A stretch of 21,484 bases of DNA from a virus, in the IMG/VR virus record IMGVR_UViG_3300028498_000012, positions 3,210-24,693 of that record; one strand, given 5' to 3'. Each line of letters opens with the position of its first letter. The stretch's first letter is position 1. A model generated the notes under the pieces. It was given only the letters and a program-made list of their open reading frames with translations. It was not told the DNA's origin and did no database searches. Shown piece by piece: positions 13,243-20,610 of the stretch. Both the position numbers and the translations under genes were made by a program.

Positions 13243-14436
13243 CTATTTAGAATCATTTTTCCAAGCGTTAGACTTGGCACTTGCTGCCATCGCCTTAGCA
13301 TCGGCAATTAGGTTTTGACTGTTTAGGCCATTCAATGCTTTAGCGGCTGCGCTATCGCCTGTATTGGTCTTAATTGTCTTATCTTGTGGCTTAATAGCCT
13401 TTAGCACCTTAAACGCTGTAGATAGCTGCTCAGGCTTGGCATCACCGATTGAGATACCTGCCAAGATAGCAACCACGGCTGCATCACCTGCATGGGCTGT
13501 GACCGTTTCACCGATGATTTCATCAAGTGACTTGCCGCTAGGCTCTAGGTCAGGTTTAAGCTCTTTAGCATCTGCGATTGTCTCCGCACGTTCAGCCGCT
13601 AGCTTTTCAACGTCCTCGGCTTTGATACTGTTTTGCTCAAGCTCATTAGCTTTAGTCTCAGCGTCAGTCTTTTGCTGTACGATTGCATTAAATGCTGCTT
13701 GAATCGCCACAACGTCAGTCGCTTTGAATACTTGCTCACCGATTTTTACCTCGGTATCAGCTAGCTTTTTAGCCTCTGTTAGCTCGTTAGTTTGTGCGTC
13801 AATGGCTTGCTGCATCGGCTCTAAATTACTGCCCTCAACAACAAACGTTTGACCGTTTGCCAGTTTAATTTCCATCATTCTCTCCGTCATTTCATCACCG
13901 ATACGAACGCTACTACCACCGCGCCCCCGTTTTACTAAAGCCACATGATCGCCAACCATCGAGGTTACGACCACATCATATTCTTGTCCGTCATCTGTCT
14001 TGCCTGATTGCAGCTCAGCCGCTAATTCATAGCCTAGTGACAGCTCTACTTTCTTGCCGTCCTGAATAGTCTTAATAGCCGCCTTATCCTTTACGAGTAA
14101 GTCACCTATCAATCGATTACCATCACGACGAATGTTTTTTGCATCACCGATGGCAAACTTGCGCCAATTCTCAGGCGTTACTTGATTGCCGTCTGGGTGG
14201 TTATCTACAAAGTCGGTTATGTTGTCCATCACAGCAGGGCTGAATAGCGTGTCAGCAGGGGTGAACATACGAATCATCTTACCGTCACCGACTGGAAGCC
14301 CAAGCTCTGTAGGGTGATATTCTCGCACTTGTGGAGCTACTGCCAATACAGCATCACGACACAACAATCCTTTAGTTGTCATCGTTCGGCTTGATGGCGC
14401 AAAGTCACCGACCTTTACGTTAAGTTTGAATTTCAT
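13243..14436 (-). CDS. DUF2213 prohead protease/scaffold fusion
   Basis: A 397-aa protein. Residues 1 to about 185 match DUF2213: RDAVLAVAPQVREYHPTELG, FVDNHPDGNQVTPENW (His80), VELSLGYELA (Ser133) and VGDHVALVKRGRGG (His164). These three blocks resemble the His/Ser/His sites of herpes- and HK97-like prohead proteases, so a self-cleaving protease is inferred. Residues about 190-300 are charged and helical (EAKKLADTEVKIGEQ, KTDAETKANELEQNSIKAED), as expected of a scaffold coiled coil. The C-terminus is Ala/Lys/Ser-rich. The protein would fill the prohead, guide capsid assembly and then be degraded. Shine-Dalgarno AAAGGTGA, 3-nt spacer. Confidence 0.85.
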   Translation of the reverse strand: MKFKLNVKVGDFAPSSRTMTTKGLLCRDAVLAVAPQVREYHPTELGLPVGDGKMIRMFTPADTLFSPAVMDNITDFVDNHPDGNQVTPENWRKFAIGDAKNIRRDGNRLIGDLLVKDKAAIKTIQDGKKVELSLGYELAAELQSGKTDDGQEYDVVVTSMVGDHVALVKRGRGGSSVRIGDEMTERMMEIKLANGQTFVVEGSNLEPMQQAIDAQTNELTEAKKLADTEVKIGEQVFKATDVVAIQAAFNAIVQQKTDAETKANELEQNSIKAEDVEKLAAERAETIADAKELKPDLEPSGKSLDEIIGETVTAHAGDAAVVAILAGISIGDAKPEQLSTAFKVLKAIKPQDKTIKTNTGDSAAAKALNGLNSQNLIADAKAMAASAKSNAWKNDSK

Positions 14437-14451
14437 AATTCACCTTTGCTT

Positions 14452-14751
14452 TTATGTTTGGGCTTTTCTCGTAAACATACCGCTTGGCGGCACAATCCCA
14501 TTAACGCGCACTTCGACAGTATCAATATCACGCTCAGGCGCGTACTTGCTTTTAGCGTCAATAACCGTTGGCTCAACATCAGCATCAAAGTCATTGCTAT
14601 TGCTTACTTCAATATTAACGCCGTTAAATAGCACTTTGCCGCCATCACAAACCACCCTATCATCGCCAGAATCAACCATACTGTTATAAAAATCGACTGG
14701 CACATAAATAGTTTTGACTTTTAGGTTTAAGCTTAAATTAACAATAGCCAT
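14452..14751 (-). CDS. Unknown 99-aa protein before the protease gene
   Basis: I chose the ATG at 14749-14751 with GGGTGA five bases upstream; an earlier in-frame ATG at 14775 lies in the T-run of a terminator. The protein starts MAIVNLSLNLKVKTIYVPVD and ends VRVNGIVPPSGMFTRKAQT, a mostly beta sequence with an acidic middle. Its stop lies 15 nt before the protease/scaffold ATG, overlapping that gene's translation signal region, so the two are probably co-translated. No family recognised. It may be a small head protein or a residual accessory gene. Confidence 0.65.
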   Translation of the reverse strand: MAIVNLSLNLKVKTIYVPVDFYNSMVDSGDDRVVCDGGKVLFNGVNIEVSNSNDFDADVEPTVIDAKSKYAPERDIDTVEVRVNGIVPPSGMFTRKAQT

Positions 14752-14763
14752 TATCATCACCCA

Positions 14764-14787
14764 TAAAAAAACCACCCGTTAAGGTGG
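14764..14787 (-). terminator. Intrinsic terminator upstream of the 99-aa gene
   Basis: Minus strand CCACC pairs with GGTGG around TTAACG, then eight T's. With the terminator at 14806-14826 it forms a tandem pair behind the 72-aa gene at 14848-15066. Confidence 0.8.
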
Positions 14788-14805
14788 CTCGTAAATATCA
14801 GATAT

Positions 14806-14826
14806 AAAAAATCCCACAGAAGTGAG
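14806..14826 (-). terminator. Intrinsic terminator after the 72-aa gene
   Basis: Minus strand CTCAC pairs with GTGGG (one G-U) around TTCT, then a T-rich tail ATTTTTTAT. The stem sequence is of the same type as the terminators at 8367 and 10418, though weaker. Confidence 0.65.
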
Positions 14827-14847
14827 CTTTGTTTAATTAGGTTAATA

Positions 14848-15066
14848 TTAGTCTTGTTTCATGAATGCTCGGAAGTCGCTTTCAGACATTTCAGTCCAAC
14901 CCATAATGACAACATTTTTGACATGAGGGTTGCTTTGCTCGACTTCTTTAGCGTATTGGTACATATTAAACATACCATCCGAAGCCACTGTGCTAGCTCC
15001 AAAACCGTTTCTACATGAATAGGATACTCGAAAATATCTTTTCTCTTTATTGCTAGTATCAGACAT
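14848..15066 (-). CDS. Unknown 72-aa accessory protein
   Basis: Begins MSDTSNKEKRYFRVSYSCRN and ends MGWTEMSESDFRAFMKQD. It is a soluble, mixed-charge protein with no signal or membrane segment, and I do not recognise a family. It has its own extended -10 promoter (15093-15101), an ideal Shine-Dalgarno sequence (AAGGGG, 6-nt spacer) and two terminators downstream, so it is a self-contained cassette within the head operon. Confidence 0.75.
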   Translation of the reverse strand: MSDTSNKEKRYFRVSYSCRNGFGASTVASDGMFNMYQYAKEVEQSNPHVKNVVIMGWTEMSESDFRAFMKQD

Positions 15067-15092
15067 AATTAACCCCTTGTTTTGATAGAGTT

Positions 15093-15101
15093 ATTATAGC
15101 A
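15093..15101 (-). promoter_or_regulatory. Extended -10 promoter of the 72-aa gene
   Basis: Minus strand TGCTATAAT, 26 nt before the ATG. From the -10 to the start codon it matches the promoter cassette at 11324-11332 in length and in the strings TGCTATAATAA and ACAAGGGGTT. The hexamer overlaps the stop codon of the 36-codon ORF at 15094-15204. Confidence 0.75.
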
Positions 15102-15204
15102 TTTCATCGTCACCATCACTAGATAACTTCTCGTCACTAGCCTTAATCTTTTTATCCATGTATCGCAGTAAACGCTCAGCAAATATCAGTAGTATTAGTT
15201 TCAT
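15094..15204 (-). CDS. 36-aa micro-ORF
   Basis: A very short ORF starting at the ATG at 15202-15204 with a good Shine-Dalgarno sequence (GGAGA, 6 bases upstream). It overlaps the preceding gene by 29 nt. The peptide is MKLILLIFAERLLRYMDKK followed by an acidic, Ser/Asp-rich tail ending DDEML. The first 15 residues form a hydrophobic, amphipathic helix. Its TAA stop lies inside the TATAAT of the next promoter. The tight fit suggests it is real, but a coding call at this length is uncertain. It could be a small membrane-active peptide. Confidence 0.45.
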   Translation of the reverse strand: MKLILLIFAERLLRYMDKKIKASDEKLSSDGDDEML

Positions 15205-15394
15205 TGCCATTCTCCAGCCTCAAGAGTATTAGCAAAACCTTTTTGATATGCTCGATATGGTCAACTAAATAAAACTCTTGGCACAAAATATTACTAAGAA
15301 TGTCAACCCTATCATCTGTAGTTAGTTTTGATAACTCAACCTCAAGCTCTGCATAGTCTAAACCTTCATATCTTTCATAATTAAACTTACTCAT
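15176..15394 (-). CDS. Unknown 72-aa protein after the minor head gene
   Basis: I chose the ATG at 15392-15394, 4 nt after the minor head protein's stop, with GGGG as ribosome binding site. It reads MSKFNYERYEGLDYAELEVE LSKLTTDDRVDILSNILCQ, then a Leu-rich helix (HIEHIKKVLLILLRLENG). It looks like an all-helical soluble protein, with no recognised family. It is co-transcribed with the head genes and followed immediately by the 36-codon ORF. Confidence 0.65.
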   Translation of the reverse strand: MSKFNYERYEGLDYAELEVELSKLTTDDRVDILSNILCQEFYLVDHIEHIKKVLLILLRLENGNETNTTDIC

Positions 15395-15398
15395 AGCA

Positions 15399-16223
15399 TT
15401 ACCCCAATAAATCACCCAAATCAGGTATAGGCGTACATCGGCATTGGATGGCTTGTCCGGGGTGACCATCAGGCGGTGGACTATTCCACGCTATCAAGTC
15501 ACCGTCATAACCCTTGTGTCTGCGCCTGACACGCTCGTCATTGCTCGTTGACCAGTAGTAATGCGTTATCCCTAACGATTGCTGTCTAAGCTCGTTAAAA
15601 CGCCCATTTAGCTTGCCCATCTGGTCACGCGCTATCAGTCTTGCCCTAGCATCAGTTGACTGCCCTAATGCCTTTATTTCACCCTCAATGAACGCGCTAC
15701 TCTTACCTTCTTGCAGACCAGTTAAGATAATTGTTTCTAGTCGCTGTTGATACTGGCTCGGTATTGACTCAATGAGCTGTACGTTTGCCGTGATAGCCGT
15801 ATTGACCGCCTCGGTTAATGCGCCAGTTTTCATCACGCCTGTTATGTCGATACCTGACACTGATTTGATTTGATCGGCAAGCTGCTTGTCTGTTGCCTTG
15901 GCTTGCTTATTGGTCACTTTCTCAGCGATACCTTGTGATACTTTGCCAACCTTGCTCGCTACATCGCTAAACTTTTGCGTTAGCCTATTGAGCCATGCAG
16001 GTGCATCACCAATAGCAGCATCACCGACAAACAACCCTGTGGTCTGCATATACTTGGCAATCTCTACGCCCTCGGTTTTACATAGCTTGCTGACTTGTAG
16101 TAGCTCTTTAGTGTATGCAATCTCAGCGGCTCGGCTAAACACCACTGGCTTAGCTTGAGCCTTGCGACCTCGCTTTGTCGCCCTACCCTGTTTAAGTAAG
16201 GGCGCTATCGTCTGTAGTGTCAT
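15399..16223 (-). CDS. Minor head protein, Mu F-like
   Basis: A 274-aa protein. The C-terminal 80 residues carry the Mu gpF / SPP1 gp7 signature: RARLIARDQMGKLNGRFNEL RQQSLGITHYYWSTSNDERV, then RRRHKGYDGDLIAW and the Cys/His-rich end GHPGQAIQCRCTPIPDL. The N-terminus is basic and the middle helical. Such proteins bind the portal, enter the prohead and help DNA leave the head. The start overlaps the portal gene by 32 nt and has AGGGG six bases upstream. The length is at the short end for the family. Confidence 0.88.
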   Translation of the reverse strand: MTLQTIAPLLKQGRATKRGRKAQAKPVVFSRAAEIAYTKELLQVSKLCKTEGVEIAKYMQTTGLFVGDAAIGDAPAWLNRLTQKFSDVASKVGKVSQGIAEKVTNKQAKATDKQLADQIKSVSGIDITGVMKTGALTEAVNTAITANVQLIESIPSQYQQRLETIILTGLQEGKSSAFIEGEIKALGQSTDARARLIARDQMGKLNGRFNELRQQSLGITHYYWSTSNDERVRRRHKGYDGDLIAWNSPPPDGHPGQAIQCRCTPIPDLGDLLG

Positions 16224-17532
16224 CTAGTGCCCCTGCCATGCTATCGAGTAGCGCAATGTGCGCTTCATCAATCACTGTATAAGTACCGTCATCAACAAGC
16301 TGTCTTGCAATCATCGCCTCTGTTACGATACCTAGTGTTAGATAATTGCTGTCACGCTCACTGTTTGATTTCTCAATGGTTGCCTTGACTGCATCGTCTA
16401 TCTGCCAAAGCGGATTGAATACAAGCCCCAAATCGTCAATATCAAAGCCTAGCGACTTCGCCATAATTGATAGTAGTACCTCAAGCGGCTGCCTGATTTC
16501 GTTCTCTTGAATCGAGCTGATAAAGTCATAGTAACTCCGCATCTCAAAATCACCGCTGCTATTTAGTCCGCCAACCGACTGACCAAACAACAATGAATAA
16601 GGCATATTAGCAGCGCCAGCCGTGACAACTTGAAACTGTTGCATAAGCTGTGGCAATCCACCGAACGAATAAGCCTTGCTTTGGTAATCCTCGTCTTTAT
16701 CCATAACGAGCATACCGTTGTTGCCCTTCATAGTGGCAAGGCTTGTAAACCTTTGCACCATCTGACTAACAGCAGCAGCAGGGCTTGTACTTAGTGCTTT
16801 CATGAGTCCAGGCACTTTGAATATATCAACCTTAGCTTCATAGACTAGGCTTGCAGCATTAGCATTCACTGACGCGTGTTGCTTGATAGCCTCGTATATC
16901 TTTTGCAGCGTTGGCTTTGGTAGCCCGTCCTTATCCTTGATTAGTCCTGACGCATCAATACGCACTAAGCGTGTATGGTGGATATACTTCTTTTCCCAGT
17001 CCTGACCAATCTGATAATATTCCGGCTCGTTCCATTTGCCTTTAGCTAGGTCAGCAGAAAGATAGGTTGTACCGCGCTTAGGTCTGCACTCGTTACGCTT
17101 TAACACACTAAAGAACGACAGGTTAATGCCGTCAATCTCTAGCGGCTCAGTTAGGTCGGCTTCACCATGCTCACCGATTAAGACATAACACCAACCATGC
17201 AATCGAGCATAGGCAGTCGCCTCAATTAACACATCACTAAAACCGATACGCTTTGATAACGTTTTAATAGCTGCGTCCTGATCGGCATCAACATTAGCCA
17301 AATAATACCCTGCGCGAAAACAATCATAAGCAGGCTTATCAATGATACGCTGTGCCACCCAATCACCGTCATAGACGTTCTCAAGTGCGCGCACTTCCAT
17401 GCGGCTAGTTGGCATAAACTCAGCTTGTGTGGCCTTATCTCTGCTCGTGCCAAGCCCTGCTACGAAGTTTACAAAGGCATTATCACCGATAGCAACTTGT
17501 AAGGCTTTTTTAAATAAACTGTCTTTACTCAT
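16192..17532 (-). CDS. Portal protein (DUF1073)
   Basis: A 446-aa protein of the DUF1073 portal family, the dodecameric ring at the head vertex through which DNA is pumped. Seen are EFMPTSRMEVRALENVYDGD near the N-terminus, GLPKPTLQKIYEAIKQHASV around residue 205, and the family-diagnostic GGLPQLMQQFQVVTAGAANM PYSLLFGQSVGGLNSSGDFE. RSYYDFISSIQENEIRQPLE follows. The length fits a portal only, with no C-terminal extension. Shine-Dalgarno TAGGA precedes the ATG. Some databases label DUF1073 members after the anti-CBASS enzyme Acb1; no extra nuclease domain is present here. Confidence 0.9.
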   Translation of the reverse strand: MSKDSLFKKALQVAIGDNAFVNFVAGLGTSRDKATQAEFMPTSRMEVRALENVYDGDWVAQRIIDKPAYDCFRAGYYLANVDADQDAAIKTLSKRIGFSDVLIEATAYARLHGWCYVLIGEHGEADLTEPLEIDGINLSFFSVLKRNECRPKRGTTYLSADLAKGKWNEPEYYQIGQDWEKKYIHHTRLVRIDASGLIKDKDGLPKPTLQKIYEAIKQHASVNANAASLVYEAKVDIFKVPGLMKALSTSPAAAVSQMVQRFTSLATMKGNNGMLVMDKDEDYQSKAYSFGGLPQLMQQFQVVTAGAANMPYSLLFGQSVGGLNSSGDFEMRSYYDFISSIQENEIRQPLEVLLSIMAKSLGFDIDDLGLVFNPLWQIDDAVKATIEKSNSERDSNYLTLGIVTEAMIARQLVDDGTYTVIDEAHIALLDSMAGALDDTTDDSALT

Positions 17533-17540
17533 TGCTATTC

Positions 17541-19130
17541 CTATAAATCAAACATGGTGACGGCTGGGCGCTCAATTAAGTTGTCAGCAAAGACAATCAT
17601 TACCGAATCTGCCCTATTTGGTGATGGTGTGCCGTCTGGCTGCTTATCAATAATTATCTTGCCTGACTTGCTTTTTGAGTAAGTCGGCTGTGACAACTCC
17701 ATGATTAGCTGTGAATATTCAGGCATTGAGCTATCAATACTTATCAGCTCGCTTTCGTTGTAATCCATACCCTCAGCCACCGCCCTATGAGTATGCAAAA
17801 ACCTAAAACGTAATGCCCACCACGCTTGCGCCTTTTTATTTTCAAAGTAGTCTTTATTTGTCCGACCTTCCACGGCTTGCTCATCTGGAGCATAGACGCC
17901 TGACGAACCCCTAAACTGGTGTGCGATAACGTCTTTTTGAGTAGGTCTTAACTCATTGATAACCCTAACATCACCTTTGACACCTGCGCCCAATCCATCG
18001 GCATCATATAAAAAGTATTCAGCATTGTTATCTACGCAAGCGTCAACGGCTCGCTGCGCTGTGGCAAATATATCTGAGCCTTTACCACTCCATGTATCTA
18101 AGTGATTAAGTAAGATGCCGTGACGACCTGCGATAGAGTTTTTATCCTTACCTTCGTCTGCCACATCAAGTGCCATTAGCTTTTGACCGCTTGGTTTTAT
18201 ACCTAGCTTGATATGAGCATCAACGGCTGACTGCACCCATGCTGACGGTATTACTACACCCTCAACTGATGCCGCATAGTCAATGTCAATCTCTTGAGCC
18301 ACTGTTACCGCATCAAGTATCTCTAACTGCTTGTTGTACCACTTGTCATCTTTGCGCGGATCATCACGCCAATGGAACGTAAACACACGAATACGCCCAC
18401 CATGCCGACGTTGAGCAAATGAATTGCCCATACCGTTTGGTGTCGATATATCGTTACGACTGTTTGTAGTAGCAGACAATGAAGCATCGACAAGCTGTGG
18501 TCGCTCTAGGAACGCTGATTCATCAACAAAGTACAATGATGTACGATCACCACGTCCAATGCCGTCACCTGCCTCACCAGTAATCACGCTATTGGTTTCA
18601 GGCAAGATAATGCGCTTGAATGGACTGTGCTTCTCACGAATCCAACCACCCCTAAACTCAGGCGGCAATCCACTTAAAAACATACGTCCTTTTTCAAACA
18701 AGCCTTTTGGATTGCCGATTTGGTCAACATATTCTTCTTTACGACTACCAACACCAACCGATAAGCCGTTGTTATGCAGCCCTAACGAGCATGACAAGCC
18801 CATCATGAGCCATGACATACCCATGTCGCGTGTTTTCTCCGTAATGGACGGCTCTTGCAACTTCCAACCGTCCATTAGCCAATGAATCCACTCCTCTTGT
18901 TTTGGGAATAGTAAAAACGGTATGTATGAAGGCAAGCCACGCTCAATATTACGTGGATCGTAAGTCACACCCCAATCGATAATGAATTGAGCTGGATTGT
19001 CTTTATAAAATGCTTTTAATGCAGGTAATGACTCAGGGTTTTTTCTAATGCGCTGTAATCGCTCGATACGCCATTCAAAAACCTGTGCATAATCAGGATT
19101 ATTAAAATCAAATGCAAAAGGGATAGGCAT
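17541..19130 (-). CDS. terL: Terminase large subunit
   Basis: A 529-aa packaging motor. Residues 98-107 ([10 protein letters not shown]) are a Walker A variant; 197-208 ([12 protein letters not shown]) are Walker B with Asp203 and catalytic Glu204; [11 protein letters not shown] (228-238) is the coupling motif. The RNase H-like nuclease follows, with Asp322 ([11 protein letters not shown]), Asp376/Asp378 (YDADGLGAG) and Asp508 (RADSVM). It hydrolyses ATP to pump DNA through the portal and cuts the concatemer. Its ATG shares one base with the small subunit's stop (TAATG). All core residues are present, so it should be active. Confidence 0.96.
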   Translation of the reverse strand: MPIPFAFDFNNPDYAQVFEWRIERLQRIRKNPESLPALKAFYKDNPAQFIIDWGVTYDPRNIERGLPSYIPFLLFPKQEEWIHWLMDGWKLQEPSITEKTRDMGMSWLMMGLSCSLGLHNNGLSVGVGSRKEEYVDQIGNPKGLFEKGRMFLSGLPPEFRGGWIREKHSPFKRIILPETNSVITGEAGDGIGRGDRTSLYFVDESAFLERPQLVDASLSATTNSRNDISTPNGMGNSFAQRRHGGRIRVFTFHWRDDPRKDDKWYNKQLEILDAVTVAQEIDIDYAASVEGVVIPSAWVQSAVDAHIKLGIKPSGQKLMALDVADEGKDKNSIAGRHGILLNHLDTWSGKGSDIFATAQRAVDACVDNNAEYFLYDADGLGAGVKGDVRVINELRPTQKDVIAHQFRGSSGVYAPDEQAVEGRTNKDYFENKKAQAWWALRFRFLHTHRAVAEGMDYNESELISIDSSMPEYSQLIMELSQPTYSKSKSGKIIIDKQPDGTPSPNRADSVMIVFADNLIERPAVTMFDL

Positions 19131-19606
19131 TATTTACCACCCATAATATCCTGATAGGCTTGGCTTGCTGCTTGAGCGTCACCGTTGAAGTTGTTTACTG
19201 TAATCTTTGAGCTGCCGTCACTAGATATATTATCGACCTGCTGCTTATCACCGTACTTAGTTGGGTTCATGCGTGACAGTATCCATTTGCGAGTATCAAT
19301 CTGAACTTTAGCTTTCGATACCGCTGCTGTTTCTTCTTTTACCGCATCAGCAATATCAAGCATTTCATCAAAGTGAAATTCAGCTCTTTGGTTTGTTGCC
19401 TCGCGATACTTGTCCTGAAACCCATCGTATTTCGCAAGCCATTCATAAACATTCGACTTACTAGGCATGTCTTTGCTTCTACACACTCTATTCAAGCTAC
19501 TACCGTTAGCAATACGCAAACATATATCATCTGCTAATTCTTCACTGTAGATTGTAGGTCTACCGCCTTTATCTACTTCTACGCCCTCAGGCATATCATT
19601 ACTCAT
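19130..19606 (-). CDS. terS: Terminase small subunit (Sf6-like)
   Basis: A 158-aa protein of the Sf6 gp1-like family. The DNA-binding domain spans about residues 14-60: [20 protein letters not shown], then [20 protein letters not shown]. The oligomerisation helices follow, ending in the highly characteristic [18 protein letters not shown] (104-121). It binds the packaging start site and brings the large subunit to it. Strong Shine-Dalgarno GGAGG, 5-nt spacer. It follows a terminator at 19628-19658. Sf6-type small terminases usually go with headful (pac) packaging, an inference here. Confidence 0.9.
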   Translation of the reverse strand: MSNDMPEGVEVDKGGRPTIYSEELADDICLRIANGSSLNRVCRSKDMPSKSNVYEWLAKYDGFQDKYREATNQRAEFHFDEMLDIADAVKEETAAVSKAKVQIDTRKWILSRMNPTKYGDKQQVDNISSDGSSKITVNNFNGDAQAASQAYQDIMGGK

Positions 19607-19627
19607 GTACGCCTCCAGCGTTAATAT

Positions 19628-19658
19628 AAAAAACGCCCATCTAAATCAATAGTGGGCG
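19628..19658 (-). terminator. Intrinsic terminator before the terminase genes
   Basis: Minus strand CGCCCA pairs with TGGGCG (6 bp, all Watson-Crick) around a 13-nt loop, then TTTTTTATATT. It closes the 57-aa gene and lies 22 nt before the terminase small subunit's start codon. Confidence 0.8.
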
Positions 19659-19665
19659 AAAGTGG

Positions 19666-19839
19666 TTACTTATTACCTACCGCATCCATAGCATCGACTA
19701 CAGCTTGTGCGCCTTCACGTCCACACTGAGCGCGTTTAACCATGAAGTCATACCAATAGTCTTTGGCTGTCTGCTTCTTTGCAAACTTCCATCGGTTGTA
19801 TATCTCGGCATTTGATAAGTCACACATAATGCAGTCCAT
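19666..19839 (-). CDS. Unknown 57-aa protein
   Basis: Starts MDCIMCDLSNAEIYNRWKFA and continues KKQTAKDYWYDFMVKRAQ, a basic helical protein with a CxxxC pair at the N-terminus and no recognised family. The frame is open further upstream, but that would translate the terminator at 19857-19891. No Shine-Dalgarno precedes the ATG. TATAAT at 19846-19851 puts the predicted transcript start on the start codon, so a leaderless mRNA is possible. The alternative is translation from the ATG at 19825-19827. Confidence 0.55.
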   Translation of the reverse strand: MDCIMCDLSNAEIYNRWKFAKKQTAKDYWYDFMVKRAQCGREGAQAVVDAMDAVGNK

Positions 19840-19856
19840 CGCTAAATTATAGGCAT

Positions 19857-19891
19857 AAAAAAAGCCCGATATGTGATTATCCATATCGAGC
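19857..19891 (-). terminator. Intrinsic terminator after the AP2-domain gene
   Basis: Minus strand GCTCGATATG pairs with CATATCGGGC (10 bp, one G-U) around an 8-nt loop, followed by seven T's. The 17-bp string around the T-run (plus 19850-19866) is identical to that at 1686-1702. Confidence 0.92.
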
Positions 19892-19913
19892 ATAAAATAA
19901 AAGCAAAATACTA

Positions 19914-20492
19914 TTAAGAATCTAAAGACCACTGCATGAGCGCATCAAAAACATCGCTAGCAATTTTATCTTGCCACTCTAACGCCTTTTTTTTGACATG
20001 CCGTTCTTTGGTTGACTTATAAACATCATAAGCTTCTTGTGGGCAATCAAAATAACCAAGATGCTGTTTTTTGCCGTCGACTTTCATACTGGCAAAATAC
20101 TTACCCATTGGTTTATTAAAACTAACACCTTGTGGATTTTTACTTCTTGCCGCTCTTGAGTCTGTTAATATCTTATTCAGCTCTTGAGGTACAAAGCAGC
20201 AAGTAATAGACGAATATATTTTATTGCTAGGAGTTAACAAGTCCTTATCTAAGTCGTAGCCTAAGTCTGAATATTTGTGATTAGCATACCACTCTGCGAA
20301 AGCTTGGAAATCACACCAATCATCAGCAACACTACATCCGATATATGTTGGATATCTAGCCTGATACCTTTCTGAGTAACATCGCTCAATCATGTTACGC
20401 CAAACAATGTAAGTCCTATTAGGCTTAGAGTTTTCCCCCGTGCGGTACTTGCCGCCTGAATTAAAAGCAACACCACAAAGCAACTTACTCAT
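19914..20492 (-). CDS. AP2-domain homing-type protein (HNH-like relic)
   Basis: A 192-aa protein. Residues about 25-115 follow the pattern of phage homing-type proteins: YIVWRNMIERCYSERYQARY PTYIGCSVADDWCDFQAF, then LDKDLLTPSNKIYSSITCCF VPQELNKIL. Residues about 125-170 are an AP2-like DNA-binding domain: GVSFNKPMGKYFASMKVDGK KQHLGYFDCPQEAYDVYKS. A complete HNH catalytic set (two His and Asn in the usual places) is not evident, so cutting activity is doubtful. Free-standing genes of this type spread by homing into phage late regions. It has its own promoter, a structured leader and a terminator. Shine-Dalgarno AGAGG, 7-nt spacer. Confidence 0.75.
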   Translation of the reverse strand: MSKLLCGVAFNSGGKYRTGENSKPNRTYIVWRNMIERCYSERYQARYPTYIGCSVADDWCDFQAFAEWYANHKYSDLGYDLDKDLLTPSNKIYSSITCCFVPQELNKILTDSRAARSKNPQGVSFNKPMGKYFASMKVDGKKQHLGYFDCPQEAYDVYKSTKERHVKKKALEWQDKIASDVFDALMQWSLDS

Positions 20493-20496
20493 AATA

Positions 20497-20545
20497 ACAC
20501 CTCTGTTATTTACAACCTGATGAAAGGTGTCGGCAACTTTCAGGT
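20497..20545 (-). promoter_or_regulatory. Candidate translation switch hiding the ribosome binding site
   Basis: In the mRNA, ACACCU (20530-20525) can pair with AGGUGU (20502-20497), which contains the Shine-Dalgarno sequence of the AP2-domain gene. Two bases of ACACCU (20530-20529) also belong to the outer stem of the leader element, so stem and sequester compete. A 7-bp alternative, AACCUGA (20546-20540) with UCAGGUU (20520-20514), competes with the inner leader stem. Confidence 0.45.
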
Positions 20546-20588
20546 TAAAAGTGTTTCAGTAGGGGTAATTAATCCCTACCTAGCCGAC
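20529..20588 (-). promoter_or_regulatory. Structured 5' leader RNA element, copy B
   Basis: Outer stem GUCGGC (20588-20583) with GCCGAC (20534-20529). Inside are UAGG, a hairpin UAGGG/CCCUA (20578-20574 with 20564-20560), then CCUGAAAGUU before the closing strand. The outer stem differs from copy A (8664-8714) at its last pair, C-G instead of A-U, which keeps pairing. The predicted transcript start falls on the first base of the stem, as in copy A. Confidence 0.55.
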
Positions 20589-20594
20589 ATAGTT

Positions 20595-20603
20595 ATTATA
20601 CCA
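20595..20603 (-). promoter_or_regulatory. Extended -10 promoter of the AP2-domain gene
   Basis: Minus strand TGGTATAAT, with no good -35. The outer leader stem begins 7 bases after the hexamer. The promoter lies directly after the terminator at 20611-20643. Confidence 0.7.
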
Positions 20604-20610
20604 TAATACA

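Noticed and set aside
13364-13702. Open frames on the plus strand, here and at 480-764, 4240-4521, 5022-5291, 18424-18885 and elsewhere.
   Set aside because: All lie antisense to well-supported structural genes, lack ribosome sites and give low-complexity or implausible proteins.
16192-17532. Anti-CBASS (Acb1) nuclease activity for the DUF1073 protein.
   Set aside because: The length and motifs fit a portal alone; no additional domain after the portal fold is present.
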